A stretch of DNA of 64,000 nucleotides, from NCBI GenBank assembly GCA_022564295.1, contig JADFLR010000001.1:186001-250000 (forward strand), written 5' to 3'. Position numbers and translations under genes: made by a program. Below, piece after piece: positions 44,820-54,718 of this stretch (the stretch's first letter is position 1; the number at the start of each line of letters is the position of its first letter). The stretch comes from Bacteroidota bacterium. GTDB taxonomy: Bacteria; Bacteroidota; Ignavibacteria; Ignavibacteriales; Ignavibacteriaceae. The notes beneath the pieces were generated by a model that saw only the letters and a program-made list of their open reading frames with translations, searched no databases and had not been told where the DNA came from.

Positions 44820-47273
44820 TTATTTAGCTACAATATTATAAATCTTATTCTTTACGTAAATTTCTTTAACTATACTTTTACCGTTGATATGCTTTAATAC
44901 TTTTTCATCTTTAAACACAATTTGTTTTACATTTTCCTGTTCGCTATCAATCGGCATTTGAATAGATGATCGTAATTTGCCATTAACCTGAACTGCTATA
45001 TTCACTGAATCTTCGACAAGTCCTGCTGGATCAACTTCAAACCAAAGTGGCGATTCAAAAAGTGAATTGTTGTTTCCCAGCAACTGCCAGCACTCTTCAC
45101 CCAAATGCGGTGCGAGAGGTGCAACCATTACTGCATATCTGCTTAAAACATACGCCTGAATTTCTTTCGAACAGTTATCAAGATTTTTGAGATTATTCAA
45201 AAGTTCCATCAATGCAGCAATTGCAGTATTAAAACGAAAGTGTTCAAGCTCTTCATCAACTCTCTTTAACGTTTGATTTGTTTTTTTATAAATAAACTTT
45301 TCATCTTCAGATAATTCGGAAAGATCGTATTTATCTTTTGGTGAAACATCGCTTAAAATATTTTCGTGAGACTTGAACAGATCGTAGACTTTGTTCACAA
45401 ATCTGTCTGTTCCCGAAATTCCTTTATCGCTCCAGTCACCGCCCATTTCGTAAGGACCCATAAACATCAAATACAATCTAAATACATCCGAGCCGTAGTT
45501 TACAGTAAACTCATCGGGATTTACTACATTGTCTTTTGATTTAGACATCTTCACACCCTGGTTTGTAATTGTTCCCTGGTGAATAAGATTCTGAAATGGT
45601 TCATCACTGTTTACTAATCCGAGATCCCGTAAGAACTTGTGAATGAATCTTGCATATAGCAGATGCATTGTTGCATGTTCGGCACCGCCAACGTACATAT
45701 CAACTGGGACCCATTTATCGGAAAGATTTTTATCAAACATTTCCGCAGAGATATCCGGATCTAAGTAACGTAAATAATACCACGATGAATCAACAAACGT
45801 ATCCATCGTATCAGGATCACGTTTTGCATCTGTGCCGCACTTTGGACATTTAACATTTATAAATTCTTCATTACGTGCAAGAGGTGAATCACCTCCCAGG
45901 CTGAAATCAACATCGTAAGGTAACTCAACCGGTAAATCATTTTCATCAACAGGTACTTCGCCGCAAGCAGGGCAATGAATAATCGGAATTGGTGTCCCCC
46001 AATATCTTTGGCGTGAAATCAGCCAATCTCTTAACCTGTAATTAATTGTTCCTTTTCCTATGTCGTTATCTTCCAGCCACTTAATAATTTTTTTCTTTGC
46101 ATCTTTTATATTAAGTCCGTCAAGAAAATCACTGTTAATTGCAGGGCCATCACCAAGAAAAGCTTTTCCTTCAAAATCATCTGGTGGCTGTACTGTCCTT
46201 ACAATCGGAAGATTGAACTTTTCTGCAAACTCCCAATCTCTTTCATCCTGCCCGGGCACAGCCATTATAGCGCCTGTTCCGTATGTAGGTAAAACATAAT
46301 CTGCAATCCATATGGGAATTTTTTTTTCGTTAGCAGGATTGATCGCATATGCTCCGATTGAAACTCCGGTTTTTTCTTTTGTTGTTGATGTTCGTTCAAT
46401 CTCTGTTAAAGAATTTGTAGATTCTTTGTAATCTTCAACCTGCTGTTTTTGTTTTTCAGTTGTAAGCTTATCAATTAGATGATGCTCAGGTGCTAAAACC
46501 ATGTAAGTTGCACCGAACAACGTATCGGGTCTTGTTGTAAATACTTTAATTTCCTCATCGCAGCCATCGACTAAAAAAGTTACTTCGGCTCCCACACTTT
46601 TACCAATCCAGTTGCGCTGCATAAGTTTTGTTTTATCTGGCCAATTAATTTTATCGAGACCGGCAAGCAATTCTTCGGCGTAATCGGTTATTTTAAAGAA
46701 CCACTGAGAAAGATTTTTTTGTATTACTGTTGTTCCGCAACGTTCGCAAGTTCCGTCAGACTGAACTTGCTCATTTGCTAAAACGGTCTGATCTTTCGGG
46801 CACCAGTTAACAGGAGCCTTTTTACGGTAAGCAAAACCTTTTTTATAAAGCTGCAAGAAGAGCCACTGATTCCATTTATAATACTTCGGATCGCAAGTCA
46901 TTAGTTCAGAATCCCAATCGTACATACAGCCAATTTTGTTTAACTGTTTACGAATATCCTCAATATTTTTTAGTGTGCTGTCCTTCGGATGGATTCCTGT
47001 TTGAATAGCAGAATTTTCTGCCGGAAGACCAAAAGCATCGTAACCCATCGGCTCAAATACGTTAAATCCTTTTAATTTTTTATATCGTGCCCAGGAGTCC
47101 GTAGGACCATAATTATACCAATGCCCGCAATGCAATTTTGCTCCGGATGGATAAATAAACATTACAAGCGTGTATAATTTATTATCTGTTTTTTCGAAGT
47201 TGGTTTTGTGAACTTTTTTGTCCCCCCAATACTTCTGCCATTTTTCTTCTGTTTTTTTGTAAGGATAATTCAT
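44820..47273 (-). CDS. leuS: Leucyl-tRNA synthetase
   Basis: Class I synthetase that charges tRNA-Leu. The 817 residues show the HIGH-type motif as HCGH in YPSGAKLHCGHWYNYG (near residue 45), the zinc knuckle CPKDQ...CERCG, the CP1 editing domain with TTRPDTLFGATYMVLAPEH (about 248-266), and KMSKSKDNV near residue 580. The start is ATG 47273, with MNYPYKKTEEKWQKYW. It leads the minus-strand block leuS, serS, exporter, fbp, although repeats separate the first two genes. Confidence 0.98.
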   Translation of the reverse strand: MNYPYKKTEEKWQKYWGDKKVHKTNFEKTDNKLYTLVMFIYPSGAKLHCGHWYNYGPTDSWARYKKLKGFNVFEPMGYDAFGLPAENSAIQTGIHPKDSTLKNIEDIRKQLNKIGCMYDWDSELMTCDPKYYKWNQWLFLQLYKKGFAYRKKAPVNWCPKDQTVLANEQVQSDGTCERCGTTVIQKNLSQWFFKITDYAEELLAGLDKINWPDKTKLMQRNWIGKSVGAEVTFLVDGCDEEIKVFTTRPDTLFGATYMVLAPEHHLIDKLTTEKQKQQVEDYKESTNSLTEIERTSTTKEKTGVSIGAYAINPANEKKIPIWIADYVLPTYGTGAIMAVPGQDERDWEFAEKFNLPIVRTVQPPDDFEGKAFLGDGPAINSDFLDGLNIKDAKKKIIKWLEDNDIGKGTINYRLRDWLISRQRYWGTPIPIIHCPACGEVPVDENDLPVELPYDVDFSLGGDSPLARNEEFINVKCPKCGTDAKRDPDTMDTFVDSSWYYLRYLDPDISAEMFDKNLSDKWVPVDMYVGGAEHATMHLLYARFIHKFLRDLGLVNSDEPFQNLIHQGTITNQGVKMSKSKDNVVNPDEFTVNYGSDVFRLYLMFMGPYEMGGDWSDKGISGTDRFVNKVYDLFKSHENILSDVSPKDKYDLSELSEDEKFIYKKTNQTLKRVDEELEHFRFNTAIAALMELLNNLKNLDNCSKEIQAYVLSRYAVMVAPLAPHLGEECWQLLGNNNSLFESPLWFEVDPAGLVEDSVNIAVQVNGKLRSSIQMPIDSEQENVKQIVFKDEKVLKHINGKSIVKEIYVKNKIYNIVAK

Positions 47274-47379
47274 TTTTTAGCTGTTTTGGGAAAAAATCAA
47301 AAGTAAATTTAGCTAAAAGGGTAAGGATTTCAAATTAGTTAAGAAGTTAAAAGCCGGACATTATGAATCCCGACGTGGG

Positions 47380-47440
47380 GATGAAGAATCTCATTCATTA
47401 TCGCAAAAGGGTTCTTCGTCGTTGCGGTCCTAAGAATGAC
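47380..47440 (-). repeat. Dispersed GTCATTCTGAACG-type repeat, reverse copy
   Basis: Read on the minus strand, 47440-47409 is GTCATTCTTAGGACCG followed by a CGACGAAGAACC end, the same plan as 27235-27260. GATGAAGAATC at 47380 and GTTCTTCGTC at 47411 can also pair. The repeat lies between leuS and the DUF1579-like gene. Confidence 0.5.
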
Positions 47441-47451
47441 ACTAGAGTAGA

Positions 47452-47979
47452 TTACATCTTAGTATAATGAATCTTCCAATTAAGCTTCCATGTAACTCCA
47501 TTATCTTCAGATGATTCCCAGTTCCAGTCAAATTCATCTTTTGAGATATTATAAAAAACCATCCTCTGAATAAGTTCCTTATCATTACGACTAATTTTCC
47601 TTGAAAGGACCATTTTATTGTTTTCCATTCCACCTGTGAAAACCATGTAACCGCCCTGGTCATCAACCCAGGTTTGCTGCCATATTTTTTTTGCAGGATT
47701 ATAAACCGAAAAACTTTTGCCCCTAAAATCAATACCGGGATTACCGCTAAAATTTTCTTTAATTACACAGCCATTTAAAATAGAGCTAACAAAATTTGTC
47801 CCTTCTGCTTTTGTACTGTCGGGGCTATACCATTCAACTTTCCATTCACCAATCCAGAAATCAAATTGATGTGCTTCTGGTGAAGAACAAGGTTTTTGGT
47901 TAACCTCATCTTGAGGTAAGATCGTGATGGAAAAATAAAGTATGAAAATAACGGATATAAAATATTTGAATTGACTCAC
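47452..47979 (-). CDS. DUF1579-like exported protein
   Basis: A 175-residue protein with a signal peptide (residues 1-22) and the HQFDFWIGEWKVEW motif at about residues 37-50, which marks DUF1579-type beta-barrel proteins. Later segments (YNPAKKIWQQTWVDDQGGY, FDWNWESSEDNGVTW) fit the same fold. Function unknown. It follows the FG-GAP gene in the same direction after 113 bases that include a stem-loop. Confidence 0.7.
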   Translation of the reverse strand: MSQFKYFISVIFILYFSITILPQDEVNQKPCSSPEAHQFDFWIGEWKVEWYSPDSTKAEGTNFVSSILNGCVIKENFSGNPGIDFRGKSFSVYNPAKKIWQQTWVDDQGGYMVFTGGMENNKMVLSRKISRNDKELIQRMVFYNISKDEFDWNWESSEDNGVTWKLNWKIHYTKM

Positions 47980-48023
47980 TGGAAATTTCTCCTTTAAAAA
48001 TTAATCGAAAAGTTTCCACTGCA

Positions 48024-48055
48024 GAGCCGATATTACGGGTGGGAAATACCGGCTC
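48024..48055 (-). terminator. Stem-loop after the FG-GAP gene
   Basis: GAGCCG (48024-48029) pairs with CGGCTC (48050-48055), extended by TATT/AATA after one mismatch. It lies 38 bases past the FG-GAP stop in the minus direction. The T-run after it is weak. Confidence 0.5.
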
Positions 48056-48092
48056 CTTAAAAGCAGCAGAACCTAACCTTAACAAGGGTCAG

Positions 48093-50153
48093 CTATTTAA
48101 GTAAGATCATTTTTTTCGATGATGAGAAACTTCCTGCTTCTAAACGATAAACATAGATACCGGAGGGCAGTTTTTCACCCCCAAAATTTAATACGTAAAA
48201 TCCGGGTGTTTTTTTCTCATTCATCAAAGTAGCTACTTCTTTTCCGAGCAAATTATAAACTTTTACAACTACCTGCGATTCGGAAGCCACGGAAAATCTA
48301 ATTCTGGTAGATGGGTTAAACGGGTTCGGATAGTTCTGGAATAAATTAAAGTCGTTTGGAATCTTACCAGTCAAATCCTGTACTCCTGTTACACCATTTA
48401 CAATAATATAATCAGTGCGGGTTTTTGTCTCATTATCAATTCCGTTAGAAACAGTCAGTGAAACGGAGTATGTCCCGTTACTTGAATAAGTAAAAGATGG
48501 ATTCTGTTCTGTGGCATCAATAGTACCATTGTTATCAAAATCCCATTCCCAGGAAGTGATTGGTTGGTTCGGATCTGCGAGAGATAGATCGGTAAAGTTA
48601 ACTGCAATAGCTCCTTCAACTTCAATTACATCAGCAGAAAAATTTGAGTTCAAATAACCGATTGGAATTTCTTCTTCTACATCGTAAAAATCATTCGGGC
48701 TAATATTTGTTAAAAATACGGACTCACCAGATGTCCACTCTATTATAACGGAATCAATCATTGTTGCATCACCTAATCCAAAATGAACTCTTAAGCTATT
48801 ATGCCCGTTAAAATTATTCTGAGCAGAAACTTCACGAAATTGCCAGACAGGATTTCCATTTATTATTGCCTTCAATTTTACTTTGGCACCAATTGCACTT
48901 TTATTTGAGATTGATCCTGTTAGAGAAAATATAACCCAGTTGTTTCCGTTTTGAGTTTCGTTTTTGTATAAACCCCTGGAACTGTTAGAAGAGCCTGTAT
49001 TGTAGAAATCAAGATCTCCATCGTTATCATAATCGCCAAGTGAGGTAGATCTTGACCCTCCATTGAATGTAGTTTCGAGAGTAAAAGTTTCATCGCCGTT
49101 GTTTATGTAAACCCTGGCATTAGCTTCGTTTGTAAGTAAGACATCCAAATCGCCATCATTGTCAAAGTCGCCCCAGGCGTTTCCCAGGAATGCTCCCGTT
49201 AATGTTAATTCATTATTGAGACTTGTATAGCTACCGTTATCATTTCTGTAGAATCTATTTGGCGCACCGGAATAATTAGTTAACATTGCATCAAGATCGC
49301 CGTCATTATCATAATCAATCCAATTCCATATCTGCCCATCTTGTAAATCAGTACCGATTGGTGCTTTAGTGATCCTTTCAAAATCCGCAACACCTGATTG
49401 AGACAGAGTATTGTTGTAAAGAAAATCTAAAGCTGCAGAACCTGCGGGTCCGCTGGCAATAAATAAATCGTAATCGCCATCCAAATCATAATCAGACCAG
49501 GTTGAAACTGTATATGGAGCAAGAACAGTTGTAAACTCGAAAGAATCGATTTGCGTGAATCTTCCATCGCCGTTGTTTTTAAAAAATCTCGATGGAATGT
49601 TCGGACTGCCTAGAAACCCACGGGGATGTGCAATTACAAGGTCGATAAAACCATCGTTGTTATAATCACCCCATGCTCCTGTCCATCCTCGGTTATCAGC
49701 ATTTTCACCGATTGGTCCATCAAGAATAGGAGTAAAGCTGCCTGTTCCATCATTCTGATAAACAATTGATGGTTTCCCGGAAAGGAAAAGATCGATATCA
49801 CCGTCATTGTCATAGTCTCCCCAGCTCGTGCCGTTTCCAAGTTGATTTGCACTAATGCTTGTGAAATCATTCAGTCTTTCAAAATTTCCTCCACCAATAT
49901 TTCTAAAAAGGAAATTCTTTGTTACGTAAAGATCAAGATTGCCGTCATTGTCAATATCAATCCATGCAGCTCCGGCATAATTTCCATCCGTTGCCGTTGT
50001 TGTTACGGGATTATTTGGGTCAGTAACCTTAACGAAAGTTTGAGAAAATATGTTTGTAAAAATTCCGTTTGTTATAAAAAGGGATGCAATGAGAAAGAGA
50101 AAATATAATTTCTTTTCAATCTTGCCCCAAAATAATGAATTAACAGTCTGCAT
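48093..50153 (-). CDS. FG-GAP/ASPIC-UnbV/PKD protein with T9SS sorting domain
   Basis: A 686-residue secreted protein. Signal peptide about residues 1-38. About seven calcium-binding repeats of the DxDxDG type follow (for example DYDNDGDIDLFL, DFDNDGDLDVLL), forming an FG-GAP/VCBS propeller to about residue 410. Then come an UnbV/ASPIC domain (about 425-500, GAKVKLKAIINGN and HFGLGDATMIDSV), a PKD domain (about 510-595, WEWDFDNNGTID) and a C-terminal type IX sorting domain (YPNPFNPSTRIRF to SGIYVYRLEAG). It is probably on the surface or released. Two-component genes lie just upstream on the same strand. Confidence 0.9.
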   Translation of the reverse strand: MQTVNSLFWGKIEKKLYFLFLIASLFITNGIFTNIFSQTFVKVTDPNNPVTTTATDGNYAGAAWIDIDNDGNLDLYVTKNFLFRNIGGGNFERLNDFTSISANQLGNGTSWGDYDNDGDIDLFLSGKPSIVYQNDGTGSFTPILDGPIGENADNRGWTGAWGDYNNDGFIDLVIAHPRGFLGSPNIPSRFFKNNGDGRFTQIDSFEFTTVLAPYTVSTWSDYDLDGDYDLFIASGPAGSAALDFLYNNTLSQSGVADFERITKAPIGTDLQDGQIWNWIDYDNDGDLDAMLTNYSGAPNRFYRNDNGSYTSLNNELTLTGAFLGNAWGDFDNDGDLDVLLTNEANARVYINNGDETFTLETTFNGGSRSTSLGDYDNDGDLDFYNTGSSNSSRGLYKNETQNGNNWVIFSLTGSISNKSAIGAKVKLKAIINGNPVWQFREVSAQNNFNGHNSLRVHFGLGDATMIDSVIIEWTSGESVFLTNISPNDFYDVEEEIPIGYLNSNFSADVIEVEGAIAVNFTDLSLADPNQPITSWEWDFDNNGTIDATEQNPSFTYSSNGTYSVSLTVSNGIDNETKTRTDYIIVNGVTGVQDLTGKIPNDFNLFQNYPNPFNPSTRIRFSVASESQVVVKVYNLLGKEVATLMNEKKTPGFYVLNFGGEKLPSGIYVYRLEAGSFSSSKKMILLK

Positions 50154-50349
50154 TAAATCACCTCATTATGTTGTTTAAAAATTTAGTTTTCTGTTGTAAT
50201 GATACTTTTGAAAGTCAATAAATAGTATCCTACAAAATGGGTGATTTTTCTATGAACACTTAGGAGTCAGGAAAGAGGAATTATTGGAAAGAAAAGGATT
50301 TTGTATGGGAGATTCACATATTACTACAAGAGCAGTCAGAATAATATTT

Positions 50350-50985
50350 TTATATCAACCTATCCTTAGTAGCTTTCTCAATAGCCGCAGCTTTAGAGTG
50401 CACATTTAATTTTTGGTAAATGTTTTTAATGTGTGTGCGGACAGTTTCTTTATTAATGTACAGTTCATCAGCAATCATTGTGTAGCTTTTGCCTCTGGAT
50501 AGATGTTGAAGTACTTCTGTTTCGCGGGAGGAAAGCGGCGAATCAGTACTTCGTTGAAATGATCGAATAACCAGTCTTGCAATGTTCGTGCTCATCGGCG
50601 CACCACCGTTCCGTACTTCATTAATAGCTTCAATCAATCTTTGTGGAGATATGTTTTTAGTTAAATATCCTGTTGCCCCGGCACAAAGGGCATTAAATAC
50701 TATTTCACCTTCATCGTGAACTGTAACCGTGAGTATATCAATATTCGGTCTTAAATTTTTTATTCTTTTAATACCCTCAATGCCGGAGATGCCGGGAAGA
50801 CCTATATCCATTAATATTATATCAGGATCATCCGCTGCTAACCGCTTTATTGCTTCTTCGCAGTTATCGTAATCTGCAATGCAAATGAATCTTTCATTAT
50901 CATTAAGAAGCGAAACGAAACTTCCTCTAATCACGTCATCGTCTTCAACGATAACAATTCTTACGAGTCCTTCATTATCTGCCAT
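50350..50985 (-). CDS. LuxR/NarL family response regulator
   Basis: A 211-residue DNA-binding regulator. The receiver domain spans about residues 8-122, with acidic residues EDDD at 14-17 and phospho-acceptor Asp60 in ILMDIGLPG. The LuxR helix-turn-helix lies at about 145-205 (LSSRETEVLQHLSRGKSYTMIADELYINKETVRTHIKNIYQKL). It starts 54 bases after the sensor kinase stop, so they are a pair. The intergenic space before the FG-GAP gene (196 bases) could be its target, but that is a guess. Confidence 0.95.
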   Translation of the reverse strand: MADNEGLVRIVIVEDDDVIRGSFVSLLNDNERFICIADYDNCEEAIKRLAADDPDIILMDIGLPGISGIEGIKRIKNLRPNIDILTVTVHDEGEIVFNALCAGATGYLTKNISPQRLIEAINEVRNGGAPMSTNIARLVIRSFQRSTDSPLSSRETEVLQHLSRGKSYTMIADELYINKETVRTHIKNIYQKLNVHSKAAAIEKATKDRLI

Positions 50986-51039
50986 ATTTAAAGGGTTAAA
51001 ATGAATCCGGTTAATTGTTTTAACAGCAGGAAATATCTG

Positions 51040-54000
51040 CTAATTATAAATTAACGATTTAATCGGAAACTTTCCCTTAAATATAATTTTTGTCCCTTTG
51101 CCTGGTTGAGTATCAATTAGTAAAGATGAGTCGAGTTTCTCCGCACGTCTCTGCATATTATTAATACCGTTCCCTTTACTTTCAATATTTTGCGGAAAGC
51201 CGGTACCGTTATCTTCAAGATAAATTTCCAAATCATTCCCCTCAATATGTGTTACAAAACTTACCCTGTTGCCATTGGAATGTTTGAGCGAGTTGTTCAT
51301 TCCTTCCTTGAAAATAAGTATGAGATGTCTTTTCCATTCTATACTTAATGATGCTGATTGAAGTTTTTCATCCAGTCCAATCACCTCAAAATCAACTTTG
51401 GTATTACTGTAAAGTTCATCACCAAAATCCTTTAAACGAATTAGAAGTTCGTACAATGAATCCTGTTGCGGATCAATTGCCCAGATGAAATCTTTTGTAC
51501 CATCGTAAAGCTGAGAGGAATTATTGCCAATCTGATCAAGCAAATTTGATATATCTGAAAATGTATTGCCTAACTCTCGTTTAATTAATTCTGTTAAGAG
51601 AGAAATCCTTGTTAAACGATGACCGAGTTCATCATGAAAATCGATTGCAGTTTTTCTTCTTATTCTTTCACCCTCTTTTTCTTTTATTTTTTCTATTTCA
51701 ACTGCACGATTCACTTTTGATCTTACAATTAGTTTATGTGTGATAATAGAAACTGAAACGAGTATGAGCAATATGATTAAATAAAACCAAAACGTTTGCC
51801 AGAAAGGAGGGTGGATGATAAACGAAACTGCAGCTTCATTGCTACTCCAAACACCATAGCCGTTGGTGCCTTTAACAAGAAGAGTATAATCACCGGGTGA
51901 AAGGTTTTGTATTTTAATAGTATTCGTCATTCCGAGATACGTCCAATCGTGGTCCCCTGATAACTTATATTTAAAACTCGTTTTTTCGGGCATACTGTAA
52001 TCAAAAGAGACAACTTTAATTTCAAGATTGTTTTTATGCGGATTTAGTTCTATAACATCGCTGTTTAAAAGAATATTTTCTTTTCCCCCGTATTCATTTA
52101 TGACATTGAAAGAAGAAATTACAATAGGGCTGTTGTAATCGTTAATTTGCACATCTTCCGTATAAAATAAATTCAATCCATCTTTCCCGCCAAAATAAAC
52201 TTTGCTATCTCTTCCTTTCAAATAAACTCCCTGCCGGAATAAGTTACTTTGCAGTCCGTCATCTTTGTCAAAATTTTTAAAAGAATTTTCCTTCGGATTG
52301 AAATGAGAAATGCCTTTATAGGTACTAAGCCACAACTCTTTATTTTCATCCTCAATAATTCCGCAGATAACATCATTCGGCAGACCGTCTTTTTCAAGCA
52401 ATGCGGTAAATGAATTTGTTTCGGGATTAAAAATGTTTAGCCCACGTGCAGTTCCAATCAACAGTTTTCCACTTGAGGCTTCCTGAATGGAATAAACATA
52501 ATTATTGCTGATTGATGAAGGGTTATTTAACTCCTGAACAAATGATGTAAAGCTGCTATCTGCTCTGTTGAATAAGTGTAAACCACCGAAAGTCCCTATC
52601 CAAATATTCCCTTCTATGTCTTCATAGAGTGAGAGGATATAATTTGCCGCACTGTTTTGTGAATCTTCAGCTCCGGGTGAAATATGTTCAAGCTTTCTAT
52701 CCTTAAATATGTACAACCCGCTGCTGTACGTTCCAATCCAGAGTGTTTCGTTTGAGTCGATCATCAAATTGTTGAGTGACAAATTTACTAATTCTTTGCG
52801 CTGCCTTTGGTTCATCACTTCAAATATTTTATTCGTAAACTGATTATACTTAAAAATTCTATCATGCAAGGAAACTATAATTATGTTATTGCTATCAACT
52901 GTAACCGCAGTGATATTCTGATCTCTCAACAAGCGATGATTTATTCTTTCGATTTTGTTTGAAGCAGGATCATATTTATTCAAACCACTTGATGTTCCTA
53001 TCCAGATATTTCCGCTTTTATCTTCTGCAAGTGAAGTTATAACATTACTACTTAAATAATTAATGTTATCCTGTTTATATTGAAGCAATGCGAAGTTGGG
53101 TTTTCTGTTAATCAATTTTGAAATACCGGATTGATACGAGTTAATCCATAGTACTCCTGATTTGTCTTCAAAAACTGTTTTGATGAAATTTCCACTTAAC
53201 GAATTAGGGTTTTCAGAGCGGCTGTAAGTTTCGTAAGTGCTATTTAAACTGTTGAATTTTACCAGTCCGATTGTTGTTCCTAACCATATCATTTTGTTAT
53301 GATCTGTTGCAATGGATTTAATATGTAATTGTGGAAGAGATTCTTCGGGATGGAATTCATTACTTCTTTTATTGAAATAGTATAATCCATTTGAAGTCCC
53401 GATAAGTAAATTATTTCGAGAGTAATCATTTATATTCAAAACGAAAATTTGCTTTGATGATTTTTTATCATCCGGAATATTGTAAGTAACAAAATCGTCA
53501 GAACCTGATGAGTATTTTGAAAGACCTAATGGACTTGCAGCCCATACATTTCCTCCCCTATCTGTAATTAAATACCAGATTGGTGCAGCTCTTTGTGAAC
53601 TATCACTATGCACTAAATAATAAGTAGTAAACTTATTTTGAGACGGATCATATTTGTTGATTCCACCTCTTTCCGTTCCCAACCAGATATTTCCTTTGTC
53701 GTCTTCAGTTATTGCCCAAACAATATTATCGGATATTCCATCAGGATTCGAAGAATCGTAAACGAATCTTGTGAATTTTGTGCGTTGACGATTAAGCATG
53801 TTCAATCCACCGCCCCAGGTTCCAATCCATAGATTACCTTTGCTGTCTTCGTAAAGAGAGACAATATCATCGAATGAAATGGACTCGGAATTTTCGGGAT
53901 TGTAATTAAAAGTTTTGTAATCTCTGCCATCATATCTCACAAGACCGTACATTGTTCCAAACCATAAATAACCTTCGTAGTCCTGCATCATCGCAAATGT

Positions 54001-54159
54001 CAAATCGAGGGCAACACCTTTATCCAATGGAAGGCGAATAAACCTTGGTTCTTCATTCTGGCTTAGAACTGCGGCATGCATAATGAAAATTAATAGAATA
54101 ATTAATAGTCTTTTTTTGTGAGGATTATGAATCCAGAGTGTTTGCAATATTTTATTCAT
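51040..54159 (-). CDS. Sensor histidine kinase with two-component propeller and Y_Y_Y domains
   Basis: A 1039-residue sensor. A signal or anchor at about residues 14-33 is followed by two seven-bladed propellers built of reg_prop repeats (SKGNLWIGTWGGGLNML and many GTSSGL-type units), a Y_Y_Y domain near residues 690-770, a membrane segment at about 778-803, a HisKA_3 domain with phospho-accepting His in IDFHDELGHRLTR (about 838) and an HATPase domain (EGMNNSLKHSNG, DNGTGFPQN). The periplasmic part should bind a carbohydrate or similar ligand. It signals to the LuxR regulator that follows. This is the HisKA_3/LuxR design, not the single-chain AraC hybrid form. Confidence 0.95.
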   Translation of the reverse strand: MNKILQTLWIHNPHKKRLLIILLIFIMHAAVLSQNEEPRFIRLPLDKGVALDLTFAMMQDYEGYLWFGTMYGLVRYDGRDYKTFNYNPENSESISFDDIVSLYEDSKGNLWIGTWGGGLNMLNRQRTKFTRFVYDSSNPDGISDNIVWAITEDDKGNIWLGTERGGINKYDPSQNKFTTYYLVHSDSSQRAAPIWYLITDRGGNVWAASPLGLSKYSSGSDDFVTYNIPDDKKSSKQIFVLNINDYSRNNLLIGTSNGLYYFNKRSNEFHPEESLPQLHIKSIATDHNKMIWLGTTIGLVKFNSLNSTYETYSRSENPNSLSGNFIKTVFEDKSGVLWINSYQSGISKLINRKPNFALLQYKQDNINYLSSNVITSLAEDKSGNIWIGTSSGLNKYDPASNKIERINHRLLRDQNITAVTVDSNNIIIVSLHDRIFKYNQFTNKIFEVMNQRQRKELVNLSLNNLMIDSNETLWIGTYSSGLYIFKDRKLEHISPGAEDSQNSAANYILSLYEDIEGNIWIGTFGGLHLFNRADSSFTSFVQELNNPSSISNNYVYSIQEASSGKLLIGTARGLNIFNPETNSFTALLEKDGLPNDVICGIIEDENKELWLSTYKGISHFNPKENSFKNFDKDDGLQSNLFRQGVYLKGRDSKVYFGGKDGLNLFYTEDVQINDYNSPIVISSFNVINEYGGKENILLNSDVIELNPHKNNLEIKVVSFDYSMPEKTSFKYKLSGDHDWTYLGMTNTIKIQNLSPGDYTLLVKGTNGYGVWSSNEAAVSFIIHPPFWQTFWFYLIILLILVSVSIITHKLIVRSKVNRAVEIEKIKEKEGERIRRKTAIDFHDELGHRLTRISLLTELIKRELGNTFSDISNLLDQIGNNSSQLYDGTKDFIWAIDPQQDSLYELLIRLKDFGDELYSNTKVDFEVIGLDEKLQSASLSIEWKRHLILIFKEGMNNSLKHSNGNRVSFVTHIEGNDLEIYLEDNGTGFPQNIESKGNGINNMQRRAEKLDSSLLIDTQPGKGTKIIFKGKFPIKSLIYN

Positions 54160-54372
54160 TTTACTTCTTGGTTTTTGTTTATAGTCTTTTCAGATACATC
54201 AAAAATATACTGCAATTTGAATGAAAAATAAATCACTCATTTTGGGGGATAACTTGTGTAAAGGTGACAAATAAGGAAATTCGTTCAAAATAAATTAAGT
54301 TTAATATATATTTTAAGAAAATTTTGTGGGAAATATAGAACACATCTTTAATAAATATTTTTATCCCAAATC

Positions 54373-54450
54373 AATTTCATTTGTTCATAATTTTTTATTT
54401 TTGTCCCGATGTATCGGGAAACTCGTTCCGCTCAAATGGGACTCGTTTCA
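54373..54450 (-). repeat. Dispersed intergenic element, copy D
   Basis: Minus-strand reading: TGAAACGAGTCCC, then GAACGAGTTTCCCGATACATCGGGACAAAAATAAAAAATTATGAAC, ending with ATGAAATTG (54380 down to 54373). The GGGACAAAAATA-AAATT block is shared closely with copy A. Here the internal part folds into its own hairpin. The ATG opens only a short frame. Confidence 0.5.
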
Positions 54451-54627
54451 CAACTGCTTCAACTTAACCAAACTCGAACGCTCCGTGATTGCAATTAGTT
54501 TATTTCCCTCATCCACAATCGTATTGGATTTAGGATTATAAATAAAAATTCCTTAGATATAAAAAAGATTTAAAATAAACTCAATCTAAATTGCTTAGGT
54601 ATAAACTTATTTCGTTTTTATATTTGC

Positions 54628-54718
54628 TGAACCGAGCATGAAAAATTTCTTACAATCAAGAAAATTATAATAATGCGAGTTCCATCTGACCAAAAAGAGA
54701 AATTATAACCAGATGAAA
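54628..54718 (+). repeat. Dispersed intergenic element, copy B
   Basis: TGAACCGAGCATGAAAAATT, TTACAATCAAG, ATAATGCGAGTTCCATCTGACC, then AAATTATAACCAGATGAAA. CATCTG (54683-54688) and CAGATG (54710-54715) form the terminal stem. The terminal ATG (54713) is followed four codons later by a stop, so here it is not used. The lipoprotein gene starts 46 bases further on. Confidence 0.6.

Noticed and set aside
50154-50349. Possible small gene between the regulator and the FG-GAP gene.
   Set aside because: No open frame with a reasonable start and no motif; treated as a promoter region.
54326-54541. A 71-codon plus-strand frame in the large intergenic gap.
   Set aside because: It overlaps repeat copy D, has no family likeness and no start context.
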